Positions 36,335 through 48,326 are shown, counted from the first letter of the stretch. The stretch: 64,000 bases of DNA from Vermamoeba vermiformis (GCA_045837725.1 JBEWZL010000227.1:1-64000); one strand, 5' to 3'. Numbers and translations are program-made. Notes: generated by a model not told the origin, from the letters alone.

Positions 36335-37684
36335 ATGTCCAAACTATTTATCATTTATTTAGCCTTCATCGGCTTGGCTGTTGTATCGTGCGATCCACAA
36401 CTCGACGCGTTGCAAGATCTGTATCGTGCAACTAACGGCAAAATATGGCGTAATAGCTTAGGATGGAACACAACAAACTACTGCTCATACTACGGCGTCA
36501 GATGCGACGGAGACAAAGTTGTTTCGTTGAAATTAATTCGAAACAATCTTCAAGGGACGATTCCCAGCTCTATTGCAAGCCTGTATTACTTGCGCAATAT
36601 TAGTTTGGCTGAAAATGTCATTTCCGGTCAGATCCCGCCTTCGATCGGCAAATTGTATTTCCTGCAAGAACTGCGACTTAGCACGAATCGATTGACTGGA
36701 CCTATTCCTATGGATGCGATTAGTGGTCTACAATCATTAGTTGAACTCGATTTGGGCTACAATGAACTTACAGGCACTCTTTCGTCCTTGATCGGCAACC
36801 TCAGCAATTTAACGAGACTGACTCTGGACAGAAACAAATTAACTGGCAAGATTCCATCGACTGTAACCAATCTCAAGAAGTTGCAGATTTTCAGTGTGGT
36901 CTACAATGCTTTTTCTGGTCCAATTCCCGACTTCTTCAGTCAATTGCCGCAGCTTTGGGGTTTATCCTTATTAGGAAATCAATTCGCCGGAACTATCCCC
37001 GACAGCATTGGCAACATGACGCAGCTCACGTGGCTTCAACTTGGCTCGAATAAATTGACTGGCACAATCCCGAACTTCATTGGATCTTTAGTGAATCTGG
37101 ATGCACTTTGGCTGAACAGCAATCAACTCACTGGTACTATACCTGAATCTATTGGCCGCTTGACGAAGATGCAGTGGCTGTATTTGGAAGCGAATCAACT
37201 CACCGGCACCATTCCTGCTTCCATCCGCAACTTGAAGCAACTTAACACCGCTCAATTTTACACCAATCAATTGAGCGGAACAATTCCTGAATGGTTCAGT
37301 GAACTACAACAATTACTGCTGCTCGGTCTCAACGACAACAAGCTCACCGGAACTATTCCAGAATCGTTGAGCAAGTGCGACAGCTTAATGTACCTCTATT
37401 TGGACGACAATAGGCTCACTGGCACACTGCCAGCATCGTTTGGCAATAAGAAGTATATGGGTAGCCTATCATTCAGCCACAATAATTTGACTGGATCCGT
37501 TCCTACTTCGTGGAGCAATCTCCCGATCCAATACCTCAAGCTTGACGGCAACCAATTAGATCACGTGTCAGTGACTGCTCCGCCGCTCTATCCATTGTAC
37601 GTATGCGATTTGAGCGACAATCCATTCAAGTGTCCGATCCCTGACTGGGCAAAGAATGATTGCAGCGCAACGTGTCAACTGTAA
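36335..37684 (+). CDS. Secreted plant-type LRR protein
   Basis: A single exon of 449 residues. Residues 1-19 are a signal peptide. An N-terminal cap with paired cysteines (NYCSYYGVRCDGDKV) is followed by about 14 leucine-rich repeats of the 24-residue plant-specific type (LTGTIPxxIGxLxxLxxLxL), and a C-terminal cap CPIPDWAKNDCSATC closes the solenoid. There is no kinase or transmembrane segment, so it is a free secreted or lysosomal LRR protein, as expanded in amoebozoans. It is a paralogue of the protein at 59147-60425, sharing both caps (LxALQDLYRATNG versus ILVEFFKATNG; CPIPDW versus CPIPNW). The ligand is unknown. Confidence 0.93.
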   Translation: MSKLFIIYLAFIGLAVVSCDPQLDALQDLYRATNGKIWRNSLGWNTTNYCSYYGVRCDGDKVVSLKLIRNNLQGTIPSSIASLYYLRNISLAENVISGQIPPSIGKLYFLQELRLSTNRLTGPIPMDAISGLQSLVELDLGYNELTGTLSSLIGNLSNLTRLTLDRNKLTGKIPSTVTNLKKLQIFSVVYNAFSGPIPDFFSQLPQLWGLSLLGNQFAGTIPDSIGNMTQLTWLQLGSNKLTGTIPNFIGSLVNLDALWLNSNQLTGTIPESIGRLTKMQWLYLEANQLTGTIPASIRNLKQLNTAQFYTNQLSGTIPEWFSELQQLLLLGLNDNKLTGTIPESLSKCDSLMYLYLDDNRLTGTLPASFGNKKYMGSLSFSHNNLTGSVPTSWSNLPIQYLKLDGNQLDHVSVTAPPLYPLYVCDLSDNPFKCPIPDWAKNDCSATCQL

Positions 37685-37743
37685 TTTAATTAAGTGTACT
37701 AATTCAAGAATAAAGACGACTACTCACAAAATGAAAAAAATGT

Positions 37744-40485
37744 TTAAAGTTTTCGCTCGCTAAAAGCAAACCCTTTTTTTTTGCGAATGTAACGACTTAC
37801 GATTACTGGAGTTAATTGTTTTTTAATTACTTTTTCTCCGTGAACCAAGAAATTAATTGCTTTCCGGCCTTGTTTAGTTTCGCTAAAAGCGTCTCGTTTC
37901 CTTTTAAAAAATATTAGTTGAGCCACTAGTTTAGTTTAATTCCTTTTATATATCGATACTTACTTCTTCTGACGCCGATAGTATGGAAGGCCAAGACAAA
38001 GTTAAATACGATAGGCAAGATTCTATTTTCATCTGCAATATCTACATCGAATACATCGCCACCGGAAGGTCCCGTACTCAAATCAGCTGCAGCCATAATA
38101 TCTCCTCGTGCGTCGAAAAATCTAAATCTTAAAGTAAGATCCGGATCTAGATCCAGACGTCGTTGGCAACAATAACGTACCCTATATGCTGCTTAAATAA
38201 GCTTCGTTCCTTGACTACTCTTCCAACAATCCTGTCGTTGCCGTCGTAAATAATATACGTATGTCTGAATATCGTTCGAACGATGTCCAGCGCACTGCTT
38301 TGTTCTTGAGCTTCTTCGATCTTAGCAATTCTAATAAAATAATTAAAATTATGGCATAAATTATATAAATTGTCGTTTTTTTGTCGCATAGTAATTACCT
38401 CTTCGAATTACTATCTTCGATAATTATTTTTTCCGTGTTTGTCTTCGAATCAATAAATCCACGTGCTTTGCCCAACAAGTTGTCTTCATAGAACCACTTT
38501 AATATAGATCCGGACTATAATAATAACAATAAAGCGTTAATTATCTCAAATTTTTGGATCTGCAGATCCAGATCGAAACGTACGGCCGCAGAAAGGTAAC
38601 TTTCTTGCAAAGAGCCCAAAAATGCTTCTGATTCCGAATATACTAGCATGGTGATATTTTTACGTTGCGGCATGATGCTCTCGCGAATAGATATGAACGG
38701 TGGGAATTCATATGGATCGTACTAGAAAAATTAGAAAAAATCGGATCTGGTTAAAAATTCTGTACGTACCGAGTGTCTGACTTTGTTTTGCATTAAGAAT
38801 TGATAAAATTTGCCGTTTGGTCTCATAAAATAACTCGCTAGTCGTTCTTTTTCGTTAAAAAAACCGCCGTAGCCTCCTCGTCCAAAGTATCCATAATCGA
38901 CTGTTCGCACGATACTCGGGAACAAAAACGGATCCGCACTCAATGGATTTCTAAAAACAAAAATTAATACTATAATAAACACCACACAATAATAATCAAA
39001 ATTGTACCTAGCCTCGTCTATTCTAGTTCTTCGTCGCAGTTCGACCAATTGTTCCGAGAATTCTTTCGACAAATTTCCGTATTGTGTGTGGTACCACTTC
39101 ATAAATTCTGGCAGTCCTTTAATGCCATAATATTCCTAAATACAAATATCAAGGGAGTGCACCATAAGATAAATCAACAATTCTAAAAAAAATCTAGACA
39201 CGTTTACGTTGCTAATTTAAGCTCGTATTAATTTCGCTCGGTATCACTTGTAATAAAATTGCGATAAATAAAAATAATAAATTATGAATAAAAAAAACAA
39301 TGGTATGTCTAGCTACGTACAGTGAGATTTCCGTAGACAGCCTGTTGATAAGCGGTGCCGCGTACACTGCCCGAATATTTTGACTTGAAAAACTCTTCTT
39401 GAGCACGTGCGTTTTCTCGCCTGACATGCTCTTGCTGTTTTTTTCGCATGTTGTTCATTAAATCATCAAACTGCCGTTGAAACTGTTGGTACCGCTGTTC
39501 ATAAGACTCCCTTCTCATTTGCTCCTCTTCATTCGCTTGTTGTTGGTATTGTTGCTGATATTCTCGTTGTCTGCGTGCGTCTTCTTCGTCTTGCTTTCGT
39601 TGTCGCTCTCGTTCTGCTCGTCGGTGTTGTTCGTGCTTTTGTTGATCTCGCTTATACTCTTGATAATAATATTGATTCGCTTGGCCTGGACCAGCGCGAG
39701 ATGATTTGGTCGAGGTCTGTGTTTTTTGCCTTAATTGGAAATCGTACGAGGCTCTCTTTTGAGGATCTATCAGCGTCTAATAGATAGCGTTAATTAATAG
39801 TTAAATAATTTCGATAAAATATGACATAAAATTCGTATGCAAATTCGAATTTTGGAATTTCTTTGGGCAGTGAGGTGGTGAGTTTAACATCATGTTAATT
39901 GACACCTACGTGATAGGCTGTATTAATTTCAACAAATCTGTGTTGTGCCTCTGGGCTCTTATTTACATCGGGGTGATATAACTTGGCAAGCTAAACATAT
40001 GACGAGAATTAGTATTTGCATCATACAGATCTGGCTCTTTGTATCTTACTCGAATAAACGACTTCTTTATATCATCCTCTTTCGCGTGTTTAGGCAGACC
40101 CAATACTTCGTAAAAATCTTGGTTGCTAACTGCGTAGGTAAAATGAAGTCAGCTAAAAATTCTAGATGCAAGAGTAACGGCAACAGAAAATAGATTCGAC
40201 CATACCTGTCGCATAAAATATAGTATGTCTTATTTTTGATTGCGTAGAGCTGAATAAATTATGCTTTCGTTTCCATTTTATGACCGATCTTAGGATAGGT
40301 CGCCTACAAAATTATTCTCATTAGATTATTGGTTTGAAATATCATTCGTTTACAATATGCTTCTATAAATGAAAATGGTTGATTTTTTCTAATTTTTAGG
40401 GCAAAGTTTTAGCTCGATCTGGAATTTGCTCGCTTTCACCCGAATCAAGGACAAAAAGCCATCGCTCTTACGTTAAACTATTCAT
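37744..40485 (-). CDS. J-domain protein, probably mitochondrial, with C-terminal beta domain
   Basis: Twelve exons (40485-40472, 40303-40206, 40129-40050, 39990-39910, 39776-39321, 39135-39008, 38950-38770, 38721-38584, 38514-38399, 38330-38181, 38127-37964, 37925-37744) give 595 residues, all in phase. Residues 1-35 are basic, with hydroxylated residues and no acids, like a mitochondrial presequence. The J domain (about 42-100) has DFYEVLGL and the HPD tripeptide at 70-72. A Gln/Arg/Glu-rich coiled coil (about 115-230) follows. The C-terminal half contains strands such as [19 protein letters not shown] and [10 protein letters not shown] that recall tubby/scramblase-like barrels, a tentative match. 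The last intron is only 38 nt; without it the protein would end with a short alternative tail. Confidence 0.83.
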
Positions 40486-40821
40486 CGGTGCTACTTCCAC
40501 AGCATTGATTTTGATCTTGTGCTGTTTGTTTTGACGCTTTCGAAGTTTGAAATTAAGAATATATTGCGATGATTTCACCACACCTACGCTTACAACTTGA
40601 GATTCTTAAGGACTGATAATTACATGTCGCCTTGCTGTTATACGTATGACTTGTAAAAGTAATCGAAGTGGTAAGCCCAAACTTCCCGCCATCCAAAACA
40701 TTTATGATTAATAAATTAATTTGTGATTTATTCAGGCAATTTTTTAAAAGCTACATAATTATTATCCCAAAATAATAATTGACTAAATTTCATATTTCGA
40801 TTCTAATTCAGTTGTTGCGCA
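40486..40821. other. Intergenic stretch
   Basis: Contains the promoter of the J-protein gene (read leftwards) and the 3' flank of the first GST gene. Nothing else recognised. Confidence 0.5.
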
Positions 40822-41525
40822 TTAATTTAGCGGGAAGAATTCAGATTGAGCGTCGACTTTGCGCCAAGTAGGACGTGAGGATATCTCTTGCCACCAGCGC
40901 ATAACATTAGGGAATTTTTTGTATAATTCAGCAATTTGCGTTACTCGAGACATCAAGATCTGAGTATCAGGCAAGTACACAATATCTAGGCTACTGTTAA
41001 ACATATATTAATATTTTTAATATTAGATGGCTTACCGGCAATAGTAAAATGTTCAGCGGCGATGAACTTTGATTTTGCCAATCTCTGATCCAATACTTCG
41101 AGAGCTTGAACTAATCTGACTTCAGCGTCTTTAACTTTATCTTCATTCGTTCCTTGGCCAAACAGCGGATAAAAAACCAATTCAGCAGCCAACTCTTGAG
41201 CAGCACAGTAATAAGATTGCTCGATCGAGATCCATTGATCAACAATTGCGCGTGCTTTCGGGTCAGCAGGATAGAGAGTACCATTACGGTCATATGCATT
41301 CACTAAGTAGCGAATAATAGCACGTGACTCGTAGAGTTGGAAATCAGATCCGTCTTCCAACACTGGCACTTTGCCCCAAGGCTGCTTTGCGAGGTAATCG
41401 GGCTTCTTCATTTGCTCAGCACCAATAGTGATGAACTCGTATGGAAGATTGAGCTCTTCAAGAGTCATCAATACGAATCTGGTTCTGAGCGATGCACGCA
41501 GACCGTAGATCTTGATTGAAGACAT
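40822..41525 (-). CDS. Glutathione S-transferase, copy 1
   Basis: Two exons (41525-41036, 40985-40822) encode 217 residues. The thioredoxin-fold N-terminal domain starts SSIKIYGLRASLRTR with the catalytic serine/arginine region near residues 11-16, the cis-proline WGKVPVLEDG and the glutathione-binding QLYESRAIIRYL. The helical C-terminal domain ends RWWQEISSRPTW. This is a phi/theta-like soluble GST. The acceptor used is CCTAG, giving FTIADIVYLPDTQ, identical in pattern to copy 2. It lies 219 bp from copy 2 in the same orientation; the two share long identical runs, so they are a recent tandem duplicate. Confidence 0.94.
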
Positions 41526-41744
41526 TTGAATAGTGGGTAGTACGTTGATTGAACAAATATTCAATTGAATAACGTAATTTTTAGGCTTTTAGCGCGCCGC
41601 GGAAGTGTCAGGAAGATTTCAATTCACACGGAGAAACGGGATAATCCCAGCTGCCCTAAATTCCAAGAATTTGAAATGGATCTGCATTTATTGATAATGA
41701 GACCTGTTTACAAGCGATAATACTCGTGCAGTAACTGGTCAATT

Positions 41745-42450
41745 CTAGAACTCGGATTGAGTATTGACTTTTTGCCACGCAGCACGAACGGAGATTTCTT
41801 TCCACCAACGGATTACATTGCTGTGTTTTTCGTACAGCGCGACGTATTGAGGCAAGCGAGCCAAGATGAACTGAGTGTCAGGCAAGTACACGATATCTAA
41901 AAGTATGCCGTTAGTTAAAGACTAATACAAAGCGTGTGCAATAGGTGAAAAAGTACGTACCAGCAATGGTGAAGCGATCACCGCCCATGAACTTCGACTT
42001 GGCCAAGTGTTTGTCCATTACTTCGAGTACTTTAGCCAATTGCACTTCAAGGTCTTTAACCTTGGCCTCGTTAGCGGTCTTGCCGGACATCGGACCGAAG
42101 AAGAGCTCGCCGATCAGCTCATTGGCAACGACGTAGTATGATTGCTCGATCGATATCCATTGGTCGACAACGGCTCGTGCCTTTGGCTCGGCAGGATAGA
42201 GAGCGCCAGTGCGGTCATATGCGTTGACCAAGTAGCGGATGATAGCACGTGACTCGTAAAGTTGGAAATCAGATCCGTCTTCCAAAACTGGCACTTTGCC
42301 CCAAGGCTGCTTTGCGAGGTACTCTTGCGACTTCATTTTTGCAAAGTCGATGGTGACGAATTCGTAGGGCAAAGCAAGTTCTTCGAGAGTTGCCAGAACA
42401 GCTCGAGTTCGGAGAGATCCGCGCAGACCTAAAACCTTGATGGAAGCCAT
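41745..42450 (-). CDS. Glutathione S-transferase, copy 2
   Basis: Two exons (42450-41961, 41896-41745) encode 213 residues with the intron at the same codon and phase as copy 1. It keeps the GST landmarks WGKVPVLEDG and QLYESRAIIRYL and ends RWWKEISVRAAW. It differs from copy 1 mainly in the helical domain, where the electrophile site lies (ELIGELFFGPMSG), so substrate range may differ. The upstream DNA has heat-shock-element-like GAA/TTC palindromes, consistent with stress induction. Confidence 0.95.
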
Positions 42451-42540
42451 TTCTTTGGGATAAATGTGGTAAGTTGTTATTACTTGTGTTTGTGTTGTTT
42501 TGTTGCTGTTGAGATTGAATTTAAAAGCGGATCTGCTCGC

Positions 42541-42595
42541 TATTTATACTTTGATTACGGAACTTGGAAGCTTCCAAATAGTAACTTCTCGAAAG
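42541..42595 (-). promoter_or_regulatory. Stress-type promoter elements of GST copy 2
   Basis: Within 150 bp of the GST start are the palindrome GGAAGCTTCC (42566-42575) and CTTCTCGAAAG (42585-42595), both alternating GAA/TTC modules as in heat-shock elements, plus more GAA/TTC modules near 42650-42690. TATTTATAC at 42541 could be a TATA-like element. The role is inferred from pattern only. Confidence 0.4.
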
Positions 42596-43370
42596 CCCTA
42601 AAACTGAAAATAGTAGCATTTAAGTTTTTCGCGCAAAGATTAGAAGCCATTACTAAATTTGGAAGTTTCTAAATCTTCGAATTTCCATAGTAGCTTCCAA
42701 ACGGTTTCTATTTAAAATCTTTGCTTCGAAATACAAATAATCGCCGCGGCGGAGGTGCTTCCGATAGTCGGACTAACATTTCTTTAGGTTCTCAACAATG
42801 TTAGGAAAAGAGTCTGTCTGCGGGTTTGGTCATATTTTCAATATATATCAATCATTCCAGTCGTGGATCAGGTTTTGTAGCCGGATCAGGTTCGGTGATC
42901 AAGGAATTCGTAACTGCACCTCAACAAATATTCCTCCAAAGCGTGTAATTGAAAGAAGACCACGTTGTTCGACTAAGATCCCGAGGATGCGCCAGACCTT
43001 CGCTCCAAAAATCATTCTAGGCACTGCTCGTTACGTACAATGTAGCTCTAGAATGTTAAACACTCGTAAGTTTTCCTACAGCGACTACGGTATTACTGGC
43101 CGGCCTAACCTTCGTGAAATTTGGCAATTAACGAATTTGATTTACAAGATTTAAAATCCAACCACACTCACGTTAAATCCGATATTCAAAAGAATACAAA
43201 GAAATGCGCGAGCATTTTCTATTTTCATTTTTTAGCTCGAAATTATTTTACGAGCACAAGTTTGAACGTCAATCACTGTGACAGCTTTTTTATTTGTTTT
43301 TTCCACGCGTACTTATTTATTGATTTATTTATTTATAGCAACAGCACAAATCTGCTGCTAATTCAGCCAA
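42596..43370. other. Intergenic stretch with one weak open frame
   Basis: A 118-codon frame starting ATG at 42798 is open to 43154 but has an unusual composition and no recognisable domain; neither strand gives a convincing spliced protein. I leave it uncalled. The right end is the leader of the large G8 gene. Confidence 0.4.
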
Positions 43371-46300
43371 ATGAGAGCTGCTTGGTTGAATATCGCGTGC
43401 TTCGCGGCACTACTCGTACTTGCTAACGCCGAATGCCCACATCTGACCCCTGGCTTATTGCCTTGGAGCAGTGCAAGCTCGTGGACTTCTAACAGTGTAC
43501 CCACAGGTAATTACGCACTAAATTAAATTAATGGCGAATCAAAACAAATTTATTTCGGCTGATCTGAGTAGTCGGCAGTTTAAATGATGTCTAATATAAA
43601 GAACCTGTGATATTGATTACTAAAAAATAATATACAGCCGGTGGTGACGTTATTATTCCTACTGGAAAGAAGATCTTGCTGGATGTGTCCCCGCCCGATC
43701 TTAATACGCTGACTATTGAAGCGGATGCCCAATTGGTTTGGTCTCCTGCTGGCGATTATGAAATACGCTCTAACTACATCCTCGTTAAAGGTAAGCCTGA
43801 TGATTCAATTGGAATATGATTCGATATTGTCCAGGATGAAATTTATCTTGCGAAACTGACACATTTGTCAACCCGAAAAAACTTCGACATTGTTTTTAAT
43901 CTTTTTAACTGTTATATTAATATCTTAGCTAGTGTATCCCTCTAATATTAATGTATTTCAGGCCGCTTTGATATCGGCAGCGAAGATTGCAAGTTCGACC
44001 GCAAGGCCATCATTACCTTATTAGGTAAAGTTGGCACGGGTCCTACTGTCACAGGATTCGGTCGCAAGTTCCTAGGTGTCGCCATGGGCGGAACAATTGA
44101 ATTGCACGGTGCAGATCCTTCACCAGCCTGGACTAAGCTTGCCAAAACAGCTCACAGCGGCGTGTCAATGGGTGGTGCCTCTTTAAGCACCCTTGACCGT
44201 GGCTTTAATATTGCAGGTATTTATCGCGAATCTTAGCAACGGTTAGATTGTGACACAGATTGTGAGCGTAACTTCAATTTGTGCGCCAAGATTTGACACG
44301 TGTCAATTACTCGTCACTACGACAACTTCTTACCAAGCAATTACTAACCGCTATTTACCGCTAGTGTTCAGTCCTGAAGGAGTTAAGCTCGACTACCGCG
44401 CATTCGATTTGCTCGACAATTCGACAGTGCAGAACACGATGACCGAGTTTTTGAACCAACAACCACAAGGCTCGATCATTGCCGCAGGAATCTCCGACGC
44501 AATCTCACCGAACACCGAAATCTCCGATGCTACTTTCCAAGCTTTTGAAGCCTTTGGTGCCAAACAGATCCGTTCACGCAACTTCCGCGACTCTTACGCA
44601 CTGATTGGTGTCAAGGGTGGCGATGCCGTTGAGAACTACGCTGTCAATGGCACCGTTGCTACTATTTCACGTGAATTAAAATCCAGTACGTAACTTCCAG
44701 AGTTAAAAACAAAATTTTTTAATCAATGGCAGATGCAGGTCAGAACTTCAGAGTCGAAGTTCAATCATTGGGCTGGCTTCAAGGCCCGCCATGGCCCTTC
44801 ACTAGCATCTCATTGACCTTCTTCGGTGAAACCATCCTTGAGTTCGTCGATGAAGTGAACTGGAAGGCAGGTGACAAGATCGTTTTAGCTGCCACAGACT
44901 ACGCTCCAGAGCAGTCTGAAGAGGCCACACTCGTCGCTTGTCCCGAGTGCTCTCGTCGCCAAGTCAAAATCTCACAGATGCCCAAGTACATGCACTACGG
45001 AGAGATTACTGACTGCGTTGATGAGCGTGGTGAAGTCGGTCTTTTGACACGCAACATTGTCGTGCGCGGTGAAGTCGAAGACAACTGCTACGGGCTTGCT
45101 GAGTGCGACCTGCTCAAGTATGGTATTGACTTATACGGCGGTACGTAGTTAAGATTTGGTTGTGATGTGATGGCGAGTATTTGACACGTGTCAAACAGGT
45201 CACTTCAAGGTGATGAAGGGTTTCGTCAATGCACACATTGAAGGTGTTGAATTCTACAAGATGGGTCAACAGATCCTCGGCAAGTAAGTGACATGTAATT
45301 ACAATGCTCGAGTTCGTTTATTGACACTTTTGACACCTGTCAGTTACCCCGTTCACTTCCACCTGTGCGGTGATGTTGACGAAATCGGTGGCTACTCACA
45401 ACCAGCTTATGTCAAGAAGAATTCAATTCACCGCTCGCTCTCTCGTTGTGTTACTATTCACGGGTACGTGCTTCATGATTGTTGACATTTTTGCTGACAT
45501 CTTTTCAGTACGAACGGTTTGTTCGTACAAGACAACGTGGCCTATGATCACATTGGCCATTGCATCTTCTTTGAAGACGGCATTGAACGACGTAACGTGA
45601 TTGATCACAACTTGGCTCTTTGGACTCGCTTTGGCACTTTGTTGCCCACTGACCGAAACTGCGACACTTGCAAGGCAATGAAAGCGCCTCTTTCTAACCC
45701 AGATACGGTCTGTAGCGAGTGTTTGGCGCTCTCGACTTATTGGCTCACAAACCCCGACAACGTCCTCACGAACAACGTCGCTGGTGGCTCTGACTTTGTC
45801 GGCATCTGGTACATCTTCCCTGAACGTCCCACTGGCGAGTCCGAAGCCTTGGGTAAGACATTACTGATATCTTATGATTACTCCCTAGCCTAACAATGTG
45901 TAGGTATTCAATTGGGCATCAGACCCGCTTGGACTGCAATGGGTGTGAACGCGAACAACACCGCACATTCGAATAGAAACAACGGCATGTTCATTGATAA
46001 CGGCATTAAGGCTGGTGATCAAACACAAGCGTCCATTGAACAACACTTGGGCATGATTGGTGCACGCTTCAATCCTCGTGTCAACTTCACTGACAGAAAC
46101 AGCGTATGTCTCACTCGCATTAACAATAGTCCTTTCTGACCCTAGTTATCAGGCACGTGCTCCTGCGATCGTGCAAGGCTACAGAGCGTACAAGAATGCC
46201 AATCGCGGCGCTTGGGTCCGTGGTGGTGACATTTGGTTCGAAGATTCGGTCTTCGCTGACAACGCCATTGGCCTCACGCTTGCTAGTGAAGGGTAAGGAC

Positions 46301-48035
46301 AGCGAGTGATGAACTTGTCTTCTGACGTCGGTGCCTTTAGTGCCATGCCAAACGATCCAGGGTCACACCAATCAGTCGTCAGATCGCTGTTCGTCGGTCA
46401 GACTGGCAACAAAGGTCAGAGAGACAGTACGAACAACGTGCAATGGGACGATCTCCAGCAACGAACTAGACCCACGTGGTATACTTTCCCTGTGCGAGGT
46501 ATACGATCCCTTGTTAATATAACGAGTAAGCCTAACGTCATTTTATAGGATTTGAGTTCTATGATGGACCTCTGCGCGTTGAAGGCGTGGGCTTTAAGGG
46601 CTTTTTGGTAGACTCGCGACACAACGGCTCAGCCATTGGTAACTTGCTCAACAACAACTGGCAAATGACTCCTACAAAGTAAGAACCAATCGCGTTAATA
46701 ACACTGCAAAACACCTTTTCTAATAATGATTTATCATAGTTACATTCGTGGTGCTCGATTCTACGATAACAGTCGCAGAGTGTATCACGGCAGTGGCGGT
46801 GAGTGTCACGTGATTATACGAGAATACGAGTGCTTACATATTTCCTAATTAGGGCAAGACTGGTTCGGAGACCTCGACGGTGACCGAAAGCCTGTCATTC
46901 ACGATGTGGACGGCAGTTTGACAGGTGTCACTGACAGCTTCCTCGTGCGCAACTTGCCGTTCTACACGACTCCCAACTGCTACCCTCGTCCGGACTGGGA
47001 AGGTCAAATCTGCAAAGAACGCTACGGACAATTGTTCATTCGCAATGCAAACAGTGCGGGCACGAATTACAACGGCGTGGCGACTGGCCGAAGATTTACC
47101 ATCACTCGCGATGACAATCCTGACGCTCCACATGGCATGCTTGGTATTCCTTCTGGTATGTTAAGAAGTATATTTAAGTAAGACTATATCACTAATGATA
47201 TGAACAGAGGTGCCAACTGTGCAATGGCAGCCACTAGTCATGTTGAGCAAGGGCTACACCGTGAAATTTACTCACCCCACGCCACCTCAACTCACTTTCC
47301 AACTGACCAATTGGAACGCACGTGATTGGGCCAGATTAGGTAAGTGACCTCCGACTTCCAAATCTGGAATGACTGTAACTGATGCGTGTCAAACAGGTGT
47401 TTGCTACCCTCCCGCAACCTTCACCGTGACCAAAGAGATTGGCTATGGCTCCGTAACGACTTTGACGCAAGTCTCCTCGATTCAAGAAGTGGACAATTCA
47501 GTGAACGGCACGGTGTACTTCTACGACTCGGCACGTGGTGTCTTGTTCTTCAAAGGTACGAAATCTAGCGAGTATTATGGTTCATGAATCATTCGCTAAC
47601 ATGTCACGTGATAGCTGTCGCTGAAAATAGTCGCAATGGCTACGAGTTCTGCGCTTCAAAGGGCTGCGAAGTGTATGTCAAGTGACTACTTACGATCGAT
47701 CTGCACTCACCCATTTCCTAATTAGGTATCACATCAAAGCCGAAGGAGTACAAGTCGGCACTGACTATGCATGCACGCCGTACCCCACTTATCAAGTCGC
47801 TCAAGTTGGCTGTGATGGCGGCAATGGTCGTGTTGACCAATGTGGTGTTTGCAACGGCAAAGGTGACACGTGTCAATTGAAGACCTCCGCACTTGAGTGT
47901 CGTGACTACGGCATCTATCCGCCAAGCAATGATAATCCAGATGCCACTAACGGACCTACTCTCGCTGGCGTCAGTGGTGCTGCTCGTGCTGTTCTCGGTG
48001 CTTTTGCTTGGTTGTCGGTCGCTCTTGTACTTTAA
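43371..48035 (+). CDS. Large G8/GG-domain (CEMIP/TMEM2-like) surface protein
   Basis: Eighteen exons (43371-43506, 43638-43790, 43962-44216, 44365-44685, 44733-45140, 45199-45283, 45344-45463, 45509-45852, 45904-46103, 46153-46292, 46341-46498, 46549-46678, 46740-46798, 46853-47155, 47208-47339, 47397-47555, 47615-47672, 47726-48035) give 1156 residues, all in phase. Order: signal peptide 1-22; G8 domain about 45-180; GG/ILEI domain about 200-290 (GISDAIS...FRDSYALIGVKGG); parallel beta-helix about 290-880 with NYPVHFHLCGD and SIHRSLSRCVTIHGTNGLFV as in CEMIP, and VHDVDGSLTG; a cysteine knot DQCGVCNGKGDTC near residue 1085; and a hydrophobic GPI-type tail. Animal relatives degrade hyaluronan; substrate here is unknown. 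Many of its introns carry CACGTG-centred palindromes. Confidence 0.94.
44293..44306. promoter_or_regulatory. Intronic 14-bp palindrome, copy 1
   Basis: TTGACACGTGTCAA, a perfect palindrome centred on the E-box/G-box CACGTG, lies in intron 3 of the G8/GG gene. The same 14-mer occurs at 45181-45194. Role unknown. Confidence 0.7.
45181..45194. promoter_or_regulatory. Intronic 14-bp palindrome, copy 2
   Basis: Identical TTGACACGTGTCAA four bases before the acceptor of intron 5 of the G8/GG gene, so it would fold at the 3' splice site in pre-mRNA. Confidence 0.7.
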
Positions 48036-48326
48036 ACACCAAATGACTACCACCAGCTCTGTCTTCCAGAATAAATTTGGCACCTTCCGACAACAGCTCG
48101 GTCTTGCATCTGCCCCCTAAAGGCATAAACTTTAACCAATTCTTTCCCAATGATCTCGGTGAGTAGTTCGTGCGCTGATTTGCATCGGTCTTAAACCCCA
48201 AAGAAAAAAAGGTATATGCTTCATTTCTTTAATCGCATAATACCCTAACTGTTTGTAGTAAGGCTTACATTACTGGATCAAGCGCTACGGTTTGCGATAA
48301 AAATTAGATGTGTTGTTGCGATATTT

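Noticed and set aside
42798-43154. 118-codon frame as a gene
   Set aside because: Unusual composition, no domain, no clear splice partners; kept only as a note in the intergenic entry.
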